A stretch of DNA of 64,000 nt. Source: Catenulispora sp. MAP5-51. Lineage in GTDB: Bacteria > Actinomycetota > Actinomycetes > Streptomycetales > Catenulisporaceae. The translations under genes were made by a program, and so were the position numbers. The stretch's first letter is position 1; each line of letters begins with the position of its first letter. Under the pieces are notes generated by a model. It was not told the DNA's origin. It ran no database searches and saw only the letters and a list, made by a program, of their open reading frames with translations. Shown here in pieces: positions 42,291 through 53,865 of this stretch. Where the stretch lies: positions 92,292-156,291 of the forward strand of contig NZ_JBGCCH010000022.1 of NCBI RefSeq assembly GCF_041261205.1, in the 5' to 3' direction.

Positions 42291-43118
42291 ATGACGACAC
42301 GGCCGGAGACTCCTCAGAACACGTACACCCACGGCCACCACGAGTCGGTCCTCCGCTCGCACCGCTGGCGCACCGCGGAGAACTCGGCCGGGTACCTGCT
42401 GCCGCGCCTGTCGGCCGGTCACAGCGTGCTCGACGTGGGCTGCGGGCCCGGCACCATCACCGCCGACCTCGCCGAGCGCGCGGCACCGGGCACGGTCACC
42501 GCGGTGGAGATCACCGAGGAGGCGCTGTCCCTGGGGCGCGACGAGATCGCCCGGCGCGGCACGCCGAACGTCCGGTTCGCGGTCGCCGATGTCCACGCCC
42601 TGGACTTCCCCGACGACAGCTTCGATGTGGTCCACGCCCACCAGGTGCTGCAGCACGTGGCCGATCCGGTGCTGGCGCTGAAGGAGATGCGGCGGGTCTG
42701 CAAGCCCGGCGGGATCGTCGCGGCGCGCGACGGCGACTACGGCGGGTTCCGCTGGTTCCCGGAGGTCCCGGCGCTGGATGAGTGGCTGCGGCTGTATCAG
42801 GCCTTGGCGACGTCCAACAGCGGCCACCCGGACGCCGGACGCCGGCTGCGCGGTTGGGCGCTGGCCGCCGGGTTCCCCGAGGACGCCGTGACGGCCGGCG
42901 CGTCGTCGTGGGTGTTCGCCGAGCCGGCGGATCGCCAGTGGTGGGCCGAGTTGTGGGCCGATCGCACGACCAAGTCCTCGACGGCCGCGCAGTACGTCGA
43001 GAAGGGCTTCGCGTACCTGGAGGATCTGGAGGCCGTGGCGGCCGGCTGGCGTTCCTGGGCGGCGGCCGAAGACGGGTGGTTCAACGTCGTTCATGGCGAG
43101 ATCATCTGCGTGGCCTGA
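42291..43118 (+). CDS. Class I SAM-dependent methyltransferase (UbiE/MenG-like)
   Basis: 275 residues from ATG 42291. SAM-binding motif I is VLDVGCGPGTITADLAERA, motif II ITEEALSLGRDEIARRG, and motif III FDVVHAHQVLQHVADPVLALKEMRRVCKPGGIVAARDGDYGG. The last half is helical and Trp-rich. The methyl acceptor is not predictable. Upstream lies TCTCG-TATAC-CGAGA, a small palindrome. A good terminator follows at 43211-43247. Confidence 0.88.
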   Translation: MTTRPETPQNTYTHGHHESVLRSHRWRTAENSAGYLLPRLSAGHSVLDVGCGPGTITADLAERAAPGTVTAVEITEEALSLGRDEIARRGTPNVRFAVADVHALDFPDDSFDVVHAHQVLQHVADPVLALKEMRRVCKPGGIVAARDGDYGGFRWFPEVPALDEWLRLYQALATSNSGHPDAGRRLRGWALAAGFPEDAVTAGASSWVFAEPADRQWWAELWADRTTKSSTAAQYVEKGFAYLEDLEAVAAGWRSWAAAEDGWFNVVHGEIICVA

Positions 43119-43210
43119 TATACCCGGAACAACCTTCCGCGCGCGCCAATACGCCGAGCGACGGCGTTATTCGGGGGCCGAACCATTCGGTGTCCCGATA
43201 TTTCCGCCCA

Positions 43211-43247
43211 CAGCCCGGTCCTCCCGTATCCTGAGAGGGCCGGGCTG
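43211..43247 (+). terminator. Terminator after methyltransferase gene
   Basis: 13-bp arms CAGCCCGGTCCTC / GAGGGCCGGGCTG (one G-T pair) with an 11-base loop, followed by TTCG. It separates the methyltransferase from the leader-peptide-controlled ABC operon. Confidence 0.7.
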
Positions 43248-43287
43248 TTCGTGCACAATCAGGGTTTTACCGCTATGGTTCCAGCCC

Positions 43288-43371
43288 ATGGACCGCGCCG
43301 TGTTGCTGACGACCCGCGACCACGTGGACTACTGCCGCGTGGCCAGCGCGCTGTGTCCGTTTTCCCGATAA
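43288..43371 (+). CDS. Putative cysteine-type leader peptide upstream of peptide ABC operon
   Basis: A 27-codon frame, MDRAVLLTTRDHVDYCRVA and on to SALCPFSR, matches the conserved actinobacterial putative leader peptides (LTxRxHVDxxRVASALC), which precede genes for sulfur uptake or cysteine metabolism and control them by stalling on Cys codons. The two Cys codons lie in the second half (YCR and ALCP). It ends 162 bases before the DppB-like permease gene, room for attenuator structures; AGCGGT/ACCGCT arms at 43431-43469 are one candidate. The peptide is too short to be a functional product by itself. Confidence 0.7.
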   Translation: MDRAVLLTTRDHVDYCRVASALCPFSR

Positions 43372-43533
43372 GGGTTCTGACCTCCCCCGCCATCCGCATG
43401 CCGGTCTTTTAGTCGAAGGCTTTGCATATAAGCGGTGATTCCCGGGTACCGATCGGTCCGAGAACCGCTCAGCGCCATGCCAAGTCCTTTCGACACGCAT
43501 AAGCGTGCCCTGATACGGGAGCCACACGACGCC

Positions 43534-44514
43534 ATGGGCCCTTTCCTGCTGCGCAGGATCGTCAACTATCTGGTTCTGATCACTCTGGCGACGTGCCTGG
43601 GCTATCTGCTCGCGGCCTCCAGCCTCCAGCCCCGCGAGTACTTCGCGCAGCGCCAGCCGCCGCCGCCCGCGGCGTCGGTCAACGCCACGCTCAACGAGCT
43701 GAACCTCAACGACAAGACGCCGATCCTGGACCGGTTCGGGCACTGGGCCGAGGGCGTGGCGACCGGCGACCTGGGCAAGACCATCGACGACACCTCGGTG
43801 TCCACCGAGATGGGACGCCGGGTCGGGGTGACGCTGCGGCTGGTGCTGGTCGGCACGATCAGCGGCGCGCTGGTCGGCGTCGCCCTGGGCTTCATCGGCG
43901 CCATCAGACAGTACCGGCCATCGGACCACGCGATCACGTTCCTGTCGTTCCTGGTGCTGTCCACGCCGGTGTTCCTGTTGGCGGTGCTGCTGAAGATCGG
44001 CACCGTGAAGATCAACCAGGCGGCCGGAACCACGCTGCTGCCCTATACCAACGAGACAACGCCGGGGCTGACCGGAGGCTGGCTGCGGCACCTGGTCGAC
44101 CGCGGCCAGCACCTGGTGGTGCCGACACTGTCGTTGATGCTGGGCCAGGCGGCGCTGTTCAGCCGGTATCAGCGCTCGGCGATGCTCGACGTGCTGGGCG
44201 CGGACTACATCCGCACCGCGCGCGCCACCGGCATGCGGCGCGGGCCGGCGCTGGTCAAGCACGGGCTTCGCACGGCCCTGATACCCATGGCGACGCTTTT
44301 CGCCTACCAGATGGGCATGCTGCTGACCGGGGTGACGTTCACCGAGAAGATCTTCGGCTGGCACGGGATGGGCGAGTGGTTCGTGGACTCCATCGGGCGC
44401 CAGGACGTGAACTCGGTGGCCGCGATGGTGTTGTTCACCGCGGTGTTGATCCTGATAGCCGGGCTGCTCTCGGATATCGCGCACGCGCTGCTCGACCCGC
44501 GGGTGCGTGTGTGA
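43534..44514 (+). CDS. Peptide/opine ABC transporter permease (DppB type)
   Basis: 326 residues from ATG 43534 ([24 protein letters not shown]), with GGGAG upstream; ATG 43477 would add 19 residues. About six transmembrane helices. The BPD_transp_1 signature is present ([59 protein letters not shown]). First gene of a four-gene importer operon (permease, permease, fused ATPase, binding protein). The leader peptide suggests sulfur-dependent expression. Confidence 0.92.
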   Translation: MGPFLLRRIVNYLVLITLATCLGYLLAASSLQPREYFAQRQPPPPAASVNATLNELNLNDKTPILDRFGHWAEGVATGDLGKTIDDTSVSTEMGRRVGVTLRLVLVGTISGALVGVALGFIGAIRQYRPSDHAITFLSFLVLSTPVFLLAVLLKIGTVKINQAAGTTLLPYTNETTPGLTGGWLRHLVDRGQHLVVPTLSLMLGQAALFSRYQRSAMLDVLGADYIRTARATGMRRGPALVKHGLRTALIPMATLFAYQMGMLLTGVTFTEKIFGWHGMGEWFVDSIGRQDVNSVAAMVLFTAVLILIAGLLSDIAHALLDPRVRV

Positions 44515-45514
44515 TGGCGGCCGGGATGGAGCTGGTGATCGCCGAGGAGGACGCGGCGCGGCCGGCCGAGCCGGAGGCGCTGAGCCGGGGGCGGATCGTG
44601 CTGCGGCGGTTCCTGCGGCGAAAGCTCGCGGTGGCCGGGCTGGTGATCCTGGTGCTGATGTTCGCGCTGGCGTTCATCGGGCCGTACTTGAGTTCGTGGA
44701 ACTACAAGGACCAGGACTACAGCAACTTCCTGACCGGACCGTCGGCCACGCACTGGTTCGGCACCACGCAGATCGGCTCCGATGTGTACGCGCAGACGCT
44801 GCGCGGGCTGCAGAAGTCGCTGATCATCGGGCTGCTGGCGGCGGTGCTGTCGACGGGGCTGGCCGGGATCGTGGGCGCCGCCGCCGGGTACTTCGGCGGC
44901 TGGACCGACAGGGTCCTGATGTGGTTCGTGGACCTGCTGCTGGTGCTGCCCTCGTTCCTGATCCTGGCGATCACCTCGCCGCTGTTCCACGGCCGGACCT
45001 GGCTGTTGTTCGTGGTGCTGCTGGCGGCGTTCAACTGGATGGTGACGGCGCGCATGGTGCGCGGCCTGGCGCGTTCGCTGCGCGAGCGGGAGTTCGTCAC
45101 GGCCGCGGAGGTCATGGGGGTGCACCCGCTGCGGATCATCACCCGGCACCTGCTGCCGAACATGGCCTCGCTGCTGATCATCGACGCCACGTTGAACGTC
45201 GGCGGGACCATCATCGCCGAGACCTCGCTGAGCTATTTCGGCTTCGGCGTGCAGCCGCCGGACGTGTCGCTGGGCACGATCATCGCCGACGGGACCGACT
45301 CGGCGCTGAACTTCCCGTGGCTGTTCTACCCGGCTGGCATCCTGCTGATCCTGACGGTGATGGCGGTGGCGTTCGTGGGCGACGGCCTGCGCGACGCGAT
45401 GGACGACACGGCCGGCACCGCCTCGGCCTCCCCCTCGGGTTCCTCTTCGGATTCCACCTCGGGTTCCACATCAGGTTCCACTTCGGCCTCGGACTCGACT
45501 TCGGAGGGTGCGGC

Positions 45515-45518
<4 letters not shown>
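44514..45518 (+). CDS. Peptide/opine ABC transporter permease (DppC type)
   Basis: 334 residues from ATG 44514, overlapping the DppB-like stop (TGATG). OppC_N domain at the N terminus ([28 protein letters not shown]) and the permease signature ([56 protein letters not shown]). The C terminus ends in a Ser/Thr/Gly low-complexity tail of about 30 residues ([13 protein letters not shown]), unusual for a permease. Confidence 0.92.
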
Positions 45519-47701
<2,183 letters not shown>

Positions 47702-47742
47702 CCCGCCCCGGCCTCACCCCCTCACTGAAGGAGAACAGCACT

Positions 47743-49485
47743 GTGAGACGCAGTCCCCGTTCTTTGGTTCTGAGCACGGCCGTGGCGGCCGTGCTGGCGC
47801 TCGGCCTGGCCGCGTGCGGCGGTTCCTCCTCCGGCAAGTCCGGGTCCGGCGGCAGCGGCGCCCCGGCGAAGAACATCAACACCCAGCCGGGCAACGACAT
47901 CAACCCGCAGCCGCGCGACAAGATCGCCGACGGCGGCACGCTGCGCTGGCCGGAGGCGGGGATCTCGGACCAGCTGAACTACAACGAGGTGGACGGCACC
48001 GACGGCTCGGTGTCGGACATCATGGCCGCGGTCCTGGAGCAGCCGTTCTACGCCGACTCCAAGGGTGTGCCGCACAACAACAAGAACCTGGTCGCCTCCT
48101 ACACGGTCACGCAGTCGCCGCAGCAGGTGGTGACCCTGGAGATCAACCCGCAGGCGGTGTGGCTGGACGGCACGCCGGTGACCGAGGCCGACTTCGAGGC
48201 GCAGTGGAAGGCGCTGAACGGCACGAACCAGGCCTTCCAGGTCTCCGGCACGGTCGGCTACGACCAGATCTCCAGCATCAAGGCCGGCGCCGGCCCGAAG
48301 GAGGCGATCATCACCTTCACCAAGCCCTACAGCGAGTGGCAGGGCCTGTTCTCGCCGCTGTACCCGGCGGCGACCAACAGCGACCCGAAGAAGTTCGTGA
48401 ACGACTTCAAGGACGCGATCCCGACCAGTGACGGCCCGTTCAAGCTGGGTTCGATCGACCAGACCGCCAAGACGCTGACGCTGGTGCGCAACGACAAGTG
48501 GTGGGGCGACAAGGCCAAGCTGGACAAGATCGTGTTCCTGTCGATCGACTCCGACGCGCAAAGCGGCGCGCTGGCCAACAACGAGGTCGACCTGCAGTAC
48601 GGCATCGGCTCGCACGTCGCGTACTACGCGCAGGTGAAGAACCTGCCGAACGTGACGGTCCACAAGGCGGCCGGCCCGGTCTGGGCGAACCTGACCTTCA
48701 ACGGGGCGGGCACCGGCCCGCTGTCGGACGTCAAGGTCCGCAACGCGGTGACCATCGGCATCAACCGCAAGCAGATCGACACCGCGATCGTCGGCCCGCT
48801 GGGGGTGAGCACCGACCCGTTGAACAACCACGTGCTGCTCACGAACCAGCAGGGCTACCAGGACAACTCCGGCGACCTCGGCACGCAGGACGTGGCGCGC
48901 GCCAAGTCGCTGCTGGACCAGGCCGGCTGGACGAGCACCGACGGCGGCAAGACCCGGAGCAAGGACGGCAAGCCGCTGACCCTGAAGCTCGTGATCCGCT
49001 CCACCAACGACACCGACAAGCAACTGGCGGAGATCATGCAGAGCCAGTTGGCGGCGGTCGGCATCCAGATCACGATCGTCCCGGTCCCGGGTTCGGACTA
49101 CTACACGAAGTACGTGAATACCGGCGACTTCGACATCGCCCCGGTCACCCTGGGCGGCAACGCCTACCCGATCAGCACGGCGCAGCCGGTGTTCGCCAAT
49201 CCCACCACGGGCTCGGACGGCACGCTGAACATCCAGCAGAACTACGGCCGCATCGGCAACACCGACATCGACAACCTGTTCATGCAGGCGCTGAGCACGA
49301 TGGACCGCAGCCAGACGATCGCGTACGCGAACCAGGCGGACGCGGCGATCTGGAAGCTGGACACGATCGTGCCGCTGTATCAGCGGCCGCAGATCGTGGC
49401 GACGAACTCGAAGCTGGCGAACTACGGTGCGCCGGGGGTTCAGGACACGGTCTACGAGAACCTGGGGTTTGTGAGCGGGAGCTAG
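47743..49485 (+). CDS. Peptide ABC transporter substrate-binding lipoprotein (SBP family 5)
   Basis: 580 residues from GTG 47743 with GAAGGAG upstream. Signal peptide with lipobox LGLAACGG, Ser/Gly linker, then the SBP_bac_5 domain (LEQPFYADSKGVPHNNKNLVASYTV; WLDGTPVTEADFEAQW; NNEVDLQYGIGSHVAYYAQ; LKLVIRSTNDTDKQLAEIMQSQLAAVGIQITIV). It delivers peptides or related compounds to the permease pair. The cysteine-type leader upstream suggests a sulfur-containing ligand such as a Cys peptide or glutathione; ligand specificity is not visible in the sequence. Confidence 0.93.
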   Translation: MRRSPRSLVLSTAVAAVLALGLAACGGSSSGKSGSGGSGAPAKNINTQPGNDINPQPRDKIADGGTLRWPEAGISDQLNYNEVDGTDGSVSDIMAAVLEQPFYADSKGVPHNNKNLVASYTVTQSPQQVVTLEINPQAVWLDGTPVTEADFEAQWKALNGTNQAFQVSGTVGYDQISSIKAGAGPKEAIITFTKPYSEWQGLFSPLYPAATNSDPKKFVNDFKDAIPTSDGPFKLGSIDQTAKTLTLVRNDKWWGDKAKLDKIVFLSIDSDAQSGALANNEVDLQYGIGSHVAYYAQVKNLPNVTVHKAAGPVWANLTFNGAGTGPLSDVKVRNAVTIGINRKQIDTAIVGPLGVSTDPLNNHVLLTNQQGYQDNSGDLGTQDVARAKSLLDQAGWTSTDGGKTRSKDGKPLTLKLVIRSTNDTDKQLAEIMQSQLAAVGIQITIVPVPGSDYYTKYVNTGDFDIAPVTLGGNAYPISTAQPVFANPTTGSDGTLNIQQNYGRIGNTDIDNLFMQALSTMDRSQTIAYANQADAAIWKLDTIVPLYQRPQIVATNSKLANYGAPGVQDTVYENLGFVSGS

Positions 49486-49552
49486 TCCTTGGTCCTGATC
49501 AGTACCCCTGCCCTCCTCCCCGAGCTAGAACCAGAGGCTGAAAGGCAGTAGC

Positions 49553-49593
49553 CGTAAGGGGCCGCCGGTTTTCGAACCCGGCGGCCCCTTACG
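49553..49593. terminator. Bidirectional terminator between binding-protein gene and ATP-grasp gene
   Basis: Perfect 16-bp arms CGTAAGGGGCCGCCGG / CCGGCGGCCCCTTACG around a 9-base loop TTTTCGAAC, between the ABC operon end (plus) and the convergent ATP-grasp gene (minus, ends 49605). Confidence 0.8.
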
Positions 49594-49604
49594 TCGTGCC
49601 CTCG

Positions 49605-50375
49605 TCATGCGTCCAGGAACGGCAGGTCGGCGTGCCGGACGGCCTCGCGCGGCCCGGCCGCGGCGGTGATCACGTCCAGGACGCGGTCGGGGTCGGCGGC
49701 GTAGCTGTGGGCGAACCATGCCATGTTCGCCTCGACCACGGCCCAGCGCTCCGTGCCGGAGTCGGGGTCGCTGATGAGGCCGACGTCCACGACCACCGCC
49801 GACGGGACCAGGCCGCTGATCTGCCCGGCGACACGGTCTGCGAAGGCCAGGGCCGCGGCGGTCGCCGGTGCGACGTCCAGGCGGCCGAAGCGGGCGTAGC
49901 GGCTGGCGGTGTGGACCGTGCCGTCCAGGAGGAACAGGCGGTGTTCCTCGGCGAAGGTGACCACTTCCGATATCTGCACGGTGGTGTCCGGCGCGAGTTC
50001 GGGCAGCCGTGTGCCGTCGGCGAAGACGCCCGCGTCGAAGGACTTGTCGGTGGGCGGCTTGGCGAAGAAGGGGCGGCTCAGCTGCCGGGCTTGGCCTGCG
50101 GACATGGCCTGGACGCTGCGTCCGAGCAGGTCCGGCGGCAGCGACTGCAGGAAGTCCTCCGGCGGGACGAGCAGGCCGACACCGAGTGCGGCGGCGACCT
50201 TCGCGCCGTACAGCGGGCCGCCGTAGTACGCGGCGCGCGCCCGGGCCGGTACCTGGTCGGCGGCCAGGACGCGCAGGCCTCGGGCCCGTGCGGCGTCGGC
50301 CAGCAGCTCGGAGGTGGAGGTCGGTGTCTGTTTCGGGGACAGGGCCAGGACGTCGATCGGTGCGGACATGGTCAT
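49605..50375 (-). CDS. ATP-grasp domain protein (DUF4343/R2K-like)
   Basis: 256 residues from ATG 50375, its start overlapping the methyltransferase stop (ATGA). N-terminal SELLADAARARGLRVLAADQVPA, then the ATP-grasp-like core SRPFFAKPPTDKSFDAGVF, RYARFGRLDVAPATAAALAFADRVAGQISGLVPSAVVVDVGLISD and WAVVEANMAWFAHSYAADPDRVLDVI with the catalytic acidic/Asn end (VEANMAWF). Such proteins ligate carboxylates to amines or act on proteins. Coupled to a methyltransferase gene; the substrate is unknown. Confidence 0.8.
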   Translation of the reverse strand: MTMSAPIDVLALSPKQTPTSTSELLADAARARGLRVLAADQVPARARAAYYGGPLYGAKVAAALGVGLLVPPEDFLQSLPPDLLGRSVQAMSAGQARQLSRPFFAKPPTDKSFDAGVFADGTRLPELAPDTTVQISEVVTFAEEHRLFLLDGTVHTASRYARFGRLDVAPATAAALAFADRVAGQISGLVPSAVVVDVGLISDPDSGTERWAVVEANMAWFAHSYAADPDRVLDVITAAAGPREAVRHADLPFLDA

Positions 50376-51118
50376 CGATGATCCCTTCTGCGGGCGATGA
50401 ACACATACTCCTTTCCCATCCGGTCCGGGGCTTGGCGCACGTCGACGACGTCGAACCCGCATTCGTCCAGGCTGGCCTGCACCTCTTCGCGGGTGCGGAA
50501 GCGCAGGGTCGACTGGGAGTTCACGATCTCGCCGTCGGGGAAGTGGTAGGCGCCGCCGAACGACACATATGGCAGGTCGACGCTGAAGGAGACCCTGTGC
50601 TCCTGCACTGTGCCGATGCCGGGGACCTCGCGGACCACCGGGGCGGAGCCCAGGGCCCATTCCTCCCACGCGCGCGCCTCCGGGCGGCGGGTTTCGAACA
50701 CGAAGTGGCCGCCGGGGCGCAGGGCGGCGGCGACGGCGCGCAGGGTGCCGGTCCAGTCTTCGTCGGTGAGGAAGACCTGGGCGACGTTGCCGGTCATCAG
50801 GGCGAGGTCGGCGGCGGCCGGGGCCGGCAGGGCGGTGGCGTCGCCCTCGATCCAGGTGACGGTCTGGGCGTGGGGCTTGGTGCGGGCCACGGCCAGCGAC
50901 GCGGCCGCCGGGTCGACGCCGGTGACCCGGTAGCCGAGCGCGGCGAGCCGGACGGCCAGGGCGCCGGTGCCGCAGCCGACGTCCACGACCGCCGCCGCGG
51001 CCGGTCCCGGGGTGAGCTCGGCGGCGATCGCGACGTAGGCGTCCAGGTCGGAGCGGTCGTCGTCGAAGGTGTCGTAGATCTCTGCGAGGCGGGGATGGGC
51101 GAAGATCGCATCAGGCAT
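50372..51118 (-). CDS. Class I SAM-dependent methyltransferase
   Basis: 248 residues from ATG 51118 (MPDAIFAHPRLAEIYDTFDDDRSDLDAY). Motif I VVDVGCGTGALAVRLAALG, then VDPAAASLAVARTK, IEGDATALP, and GGHFVFETRRPEARAWEEW, the methyltransferase group with a FETRRP after motif IV. The C-terminal half carries a beta-rich lid (HRVSFSVDLPYVSFGGAYHF). Overlaps the ATP-grasp gene. The upstream neighbour is a divergent pentapeptide-repeat gene. Confidence 0.85.
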   Translation of the reverse strand: MPDAIFAHPRLAEIYDTFDDDRSDLDAYVAIAAELTPGPAAAAVVDVGCGTGALAVRLAALGYRVTGVDPAAASLAVARTKPHAQTVTWIEGDATALPAPAAADLALMTGNVAQVFLTDEDWTGTLRAVAAALRPGGHFVFETRRPEARAWEEWALGSAPVVREVPGIGTVQEHRVSFSVDLPYVSFGGAYHFPDGEIVNSQSTLRFRTREEVQASLDECGFDVVDVRQAPDRMGKEYVFIARRRDHR

Positions 51119-51171
51119 GACAGTGACCGTAGCCCCCGCGACCGGTCGCGCGGTGGGCCACAATGATCGGC

Positions 51172-51828
51172 ATGCCATCTTCACAGCCCGCCCCGCCGCC
51201 CCGCCCCGACCTGCCGCCCTTATCCGAGCTGGCGCTCCTGGACTCCCGGGTGCGCGACGAGGGCCACTACGAGTACCAGCGTGCCGCCGACGTGAGCTGG
51301 GACGACGTGTTCGCCAGCCACGCCCGCTTCAGCCAGTGCCTGCTGGCCGAGGTGACGCTGGTGGGCGGGGAGTGGAACCAGACCACGTTCGCCGACGTGC
51401 GGATGGAGGACTCGCGCCTGCTCGGGCCGGACCTGTCGGCCTCGCACTGGCGCGACACCGAGATCGTGCGCGGCATCGCCTCGGGCGTGCAGTGGCACGA
51501 CGCCGACATCCGCCGCGTGCACTTCGACCAGCTGAAGCTGGACTCGGTGAACTTCCGCGGCGCCGCCCTGACCGACGTGGTGTTCACCGACTGCCTGCTG
51601 CGCGAGGCCGACTTCGGCGGCGCGAAGCTCACCCGCGTCCGCTTCCCGGGGTGCACGTTCGAGGAGGCCGACTTCAGCCGCGCCAAGCTCGCCGAGGTCG
51701 ACCTGCGCGGCGCGCGCCTGCATTTCAAGGCCGGCCTGGACGCGTTGCGCGGCGCCACGATCGACGGCGGGCAGCTGGTGGAGCTGGCGCCGGCGATGGC
51801 GGCGCATCTGGGTCTGCGGGTGGGGTGA
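51172..51828 (+). CDS. Pentapeptide-repeat protein
   Basis: 218 residues (ATG 51172; ATG 51163 also possible). From about residue 55 to 190 the sequence follows the A(D/N)LxX pattern: FADVRMEDSRL, ADIRRVHFDQLKLDSVNFRGAAL, ADFGGAKLTRVRFPGCTFEEADFSRAKLAEVDLRGARL. It would form a right-handed quadrilateral beta-helix. Some relatives protect DNA gyrase (Qnr/MfpA), but most are of unknown function; nothing here favours a specific role. Confidence 0.85.
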   Translation: MPSSQPAPPPRPDLPPLSELALLDSRVRDEGHYEYQRAADVSWDDVFASHARFSQCLLAEVTLVGGEWNQTTFADVRMEDSRLLGPDLSASHWRDTEIVRGIASGVQWHDADIRRVHFDQLKLDSVNFRGAALTDVVFTDCLLREADFGGAKLTRVRFPGCTFEEADFSRAKLAEVDLRGARLHFKAGLDALRGATIDGGQLVELAPAMAAHLGLRVG

Positions 51829-51855
51829 GGTTATCCGCCTGACGGCGGTGCGATC

Positions 51856-53865
51856 GTGCGGAACGATGTGCGCATGGTGGATCAGGAGCCGCAGACGACG
51901 TTCCCTTCGAGCGCGGAGCTCACCGCCGAATCGGTGGTGGACGCGGCGGCCCCGATGGGGCCGGTCATCTCGCCGGACGGCCGGTTGGTCGCGTACGCGG
52001 TGGTCGCTAACGGTGGGGAGGGCGGGCGTCCGCGCGGGGCGATCTGGGTCGGTGCCGTGGACGGCAGCACGGCCCCACGTCGGCTGACCGATGGGACGGC
52101 TCGTGAGCTGGCGCCGAAGTGGGCGGCGGATTCGGGTTCTGTCTTCTTCACCTCCGATCGGGAGGAGCGCGATACCGCGCAGCTTGCGCGGATCGGTGTG
52201 AACGGTGGCGAAGCCGAGGCTTTGACCAGCTGGCGCGGCGGTATCGCCGACTACTGTCCGCTGTTCGACGGCCGTACCGTCGCCGTGCTCGCCGAGGACG
52301 AGGGCGGGGACGAGCGCCAGGACGAGGGCCGGGATGCAGAGGGCGACGACGTCAAGGTCTGGGGCCGGCATCTTCCGGTGACCCGGCTGCGGCTGCTCGA
52401 CCTGGACAGCCGGGAGGTGCGGACCGTTGAGGGCCTGGGCGACCGGCATGTGGTCGAGGTGGCGCAGCGTCCGGATGGCGGCCCGTTGGCGGTGCTGAGC
52501 TGGTCCACCGCCGAGCTCGATCCGGGTGTCGCGACGGCGGAGCTGCATGTGGTCGATCCCGGTTCGGGGGCCGTGTACGAGCTGGGTCCGGTCGGGATGG
52601 AGGCTCAGTCCCCCGTGTGGTGGTACGACGGCGGGCTCTGGCATCTGGCTCATGTGGCGGTCTCCGGCGGGCAGGTGATCGGCGGGCTCGCTGTGCTCGA
52701 CAGTGTTCTGCCAACGGCCGGCCCGCAGACGACCGAGGCGGCCGAAGCAGCCGAAGCAGCCGTCGAGTATCGCGATCTCACTGCCGGCATGCCGGTCTGC
52801 CCGACCGAGCTGGTGCAGGTCGCGGACGGGCCGCCGCTCGCGCTGTTCGCCGATGGGTTGGACACCGCGCTGTACCGGCTCGATCCGGAGTCCTTGCGTT
52901 TCGACCGGTTGGCGTGCGCGCCCGGCACGCTTTCCGGGCTGACCGCGAGCCGGTCCGGAGGGACCTGTGCCCTGTTGGCGAGCACGGCGTACGAACCCGA
53001 GAACGTCCACGCCGGGCCCGTCGGCGGACCATTGGTCCGGCTCAGCGACACCAGGCCGGAACTGCGCACGGTCCGCTGGGGTGTCCAGGAGCGTCTGAGC
53101 TACCGGGCATCGGATGGCTTGCCGTTGGACGGCCTGCTGATCCTGCCTGCCGGCCGGGGTCGGGACGAGGGGCCGTTTCCGCTCGTCACCATGGTCCACG
53201 GCGGCCCGTACTTCCGGTACTCCGACGAGTTCAACCTCAACCCGATGGACTCCGGCCAGTGGCTGGCGACCGCCGGGTACGCGGTCTTCCTGCCCAATCC
53301 GCGCGGCGGCTCAGGGCACGGCCACGCGTTCGCCGCCACGGCCGCGGGCGCGGTCGGCGGCGGTGAGTGGACCGACATCCTCGGCGGCGTCGACCTGCTG
53401 ATCGCCCAGGGCGTGGCCGACCCGGAGCGTCTGGCGATCTCCGGGTGGAGCCACGGGGGCTTCATGGCGGCCTGGGCGATAGGCCACACCGACCGGTTCA
53501 AGGCCGCGGTGATGGGCGCCGGCATCAGCGACTGGGGTATGCAGGCCGGGACCGGCGAGTGGGGCGTCATCGATGCGGCACTCGGTGGCAGCACCGGATG
53601 GGAGGGTCCCGGGCCCCACGTGCACGACCGGAACAGCCCGATCTCCTACGCCTCGCAGATCCGTACCCCGGTGCTGATCCTGCACGGTGAGCAGGACACC
53701 AACGTTCCACTCGGTCAGGCGATCCACTTCCACCGCGCGCTGCGCCACTTCGGGGTCGAGCACGAGTTCGTGGTCTACCCCCGCGAGGGCCACTGGCTGC
53801 GGGAACGCGGCCACCAGCTGGACGTGCTGCGGCGGATCCGGGCCTGGTACGAGCGGTGGCTTTAG
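51856..53865 (+). CDS. S9-family prolyl oligopeptidase-like serine peptidase
   Basis: 669 residues from GTG 51856 (ATG 51874 possible). The N-terminal two thirds is a beta-propeller with YVA-type repeats (GPVISPDGRLVAYAVV; GSVFFTSDREERD); the C-terminal alpha/beta-hydrolase domain begins near 395 (SDGLPLDGLLILPAG). Catalytic residues: Ser in ISGWSHGGFMAAW, Asp in LILHGEQDTNVPL, His in YPREGHWLRERGH. No signal peptide; probably cytosolic. A common single gene in actinomycetes. Confidence 0.92.
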   Translation: MRNDVRMVDQEPQTTFPSSAELTAESVVDAAAPMGPVISPDGRLVAYAVVANGGEGGRPRGAIWVGAVDGSTAPRRLTDGTARELAPKWAADSGSVFFTSDREERDTAQLARIGVNGGEAEALTSWRGGIADYCPLFDGRTVAVLAEDEGGDERQDEGRDAEGDDVKVWGRHLPVTRLRLLDLDSREVRTVEGLGDRHVVEVAQRPDGGPLAVLSWSTAELDPGVATAELHVVDPGSGAVYELGPVGMEAQSPVWWYDGGLWHLAHVAVSGGQVIGGLAVLDSVLPTAGPQTTEAAEAAEAAVEYRDLTAGMPVCPTELVQVADGPPLALFADGLDTALYRLDPESLRFDRLACAPGTLSGLTASRSGGTCALLASTAYEPENVHAGPVGGPLVRLSDTRPELRTVRWGVQERLSYRASDGLPLDGLLILPAGRGRDEGPFPLVTMVHGGPYFRYSDEFNLNPMDSGQWLATAGYAVFLPNPRGGSGHGHAFAATAAGAVGGGEWTDILGGVDLLIAQGVADPERLAISGWSHGGFMAAWAIGHTDRFKAAVMGAGISDWGMQAGTGEWGVIDAALGGSTGWEGPGPHVHDRNSPISYASQIRTPVLILHGEQDTNVPLGQAIHFHRALRHFGVEHEFVVYPREGHWLRERGHQLDVLRRIRAWYERWL

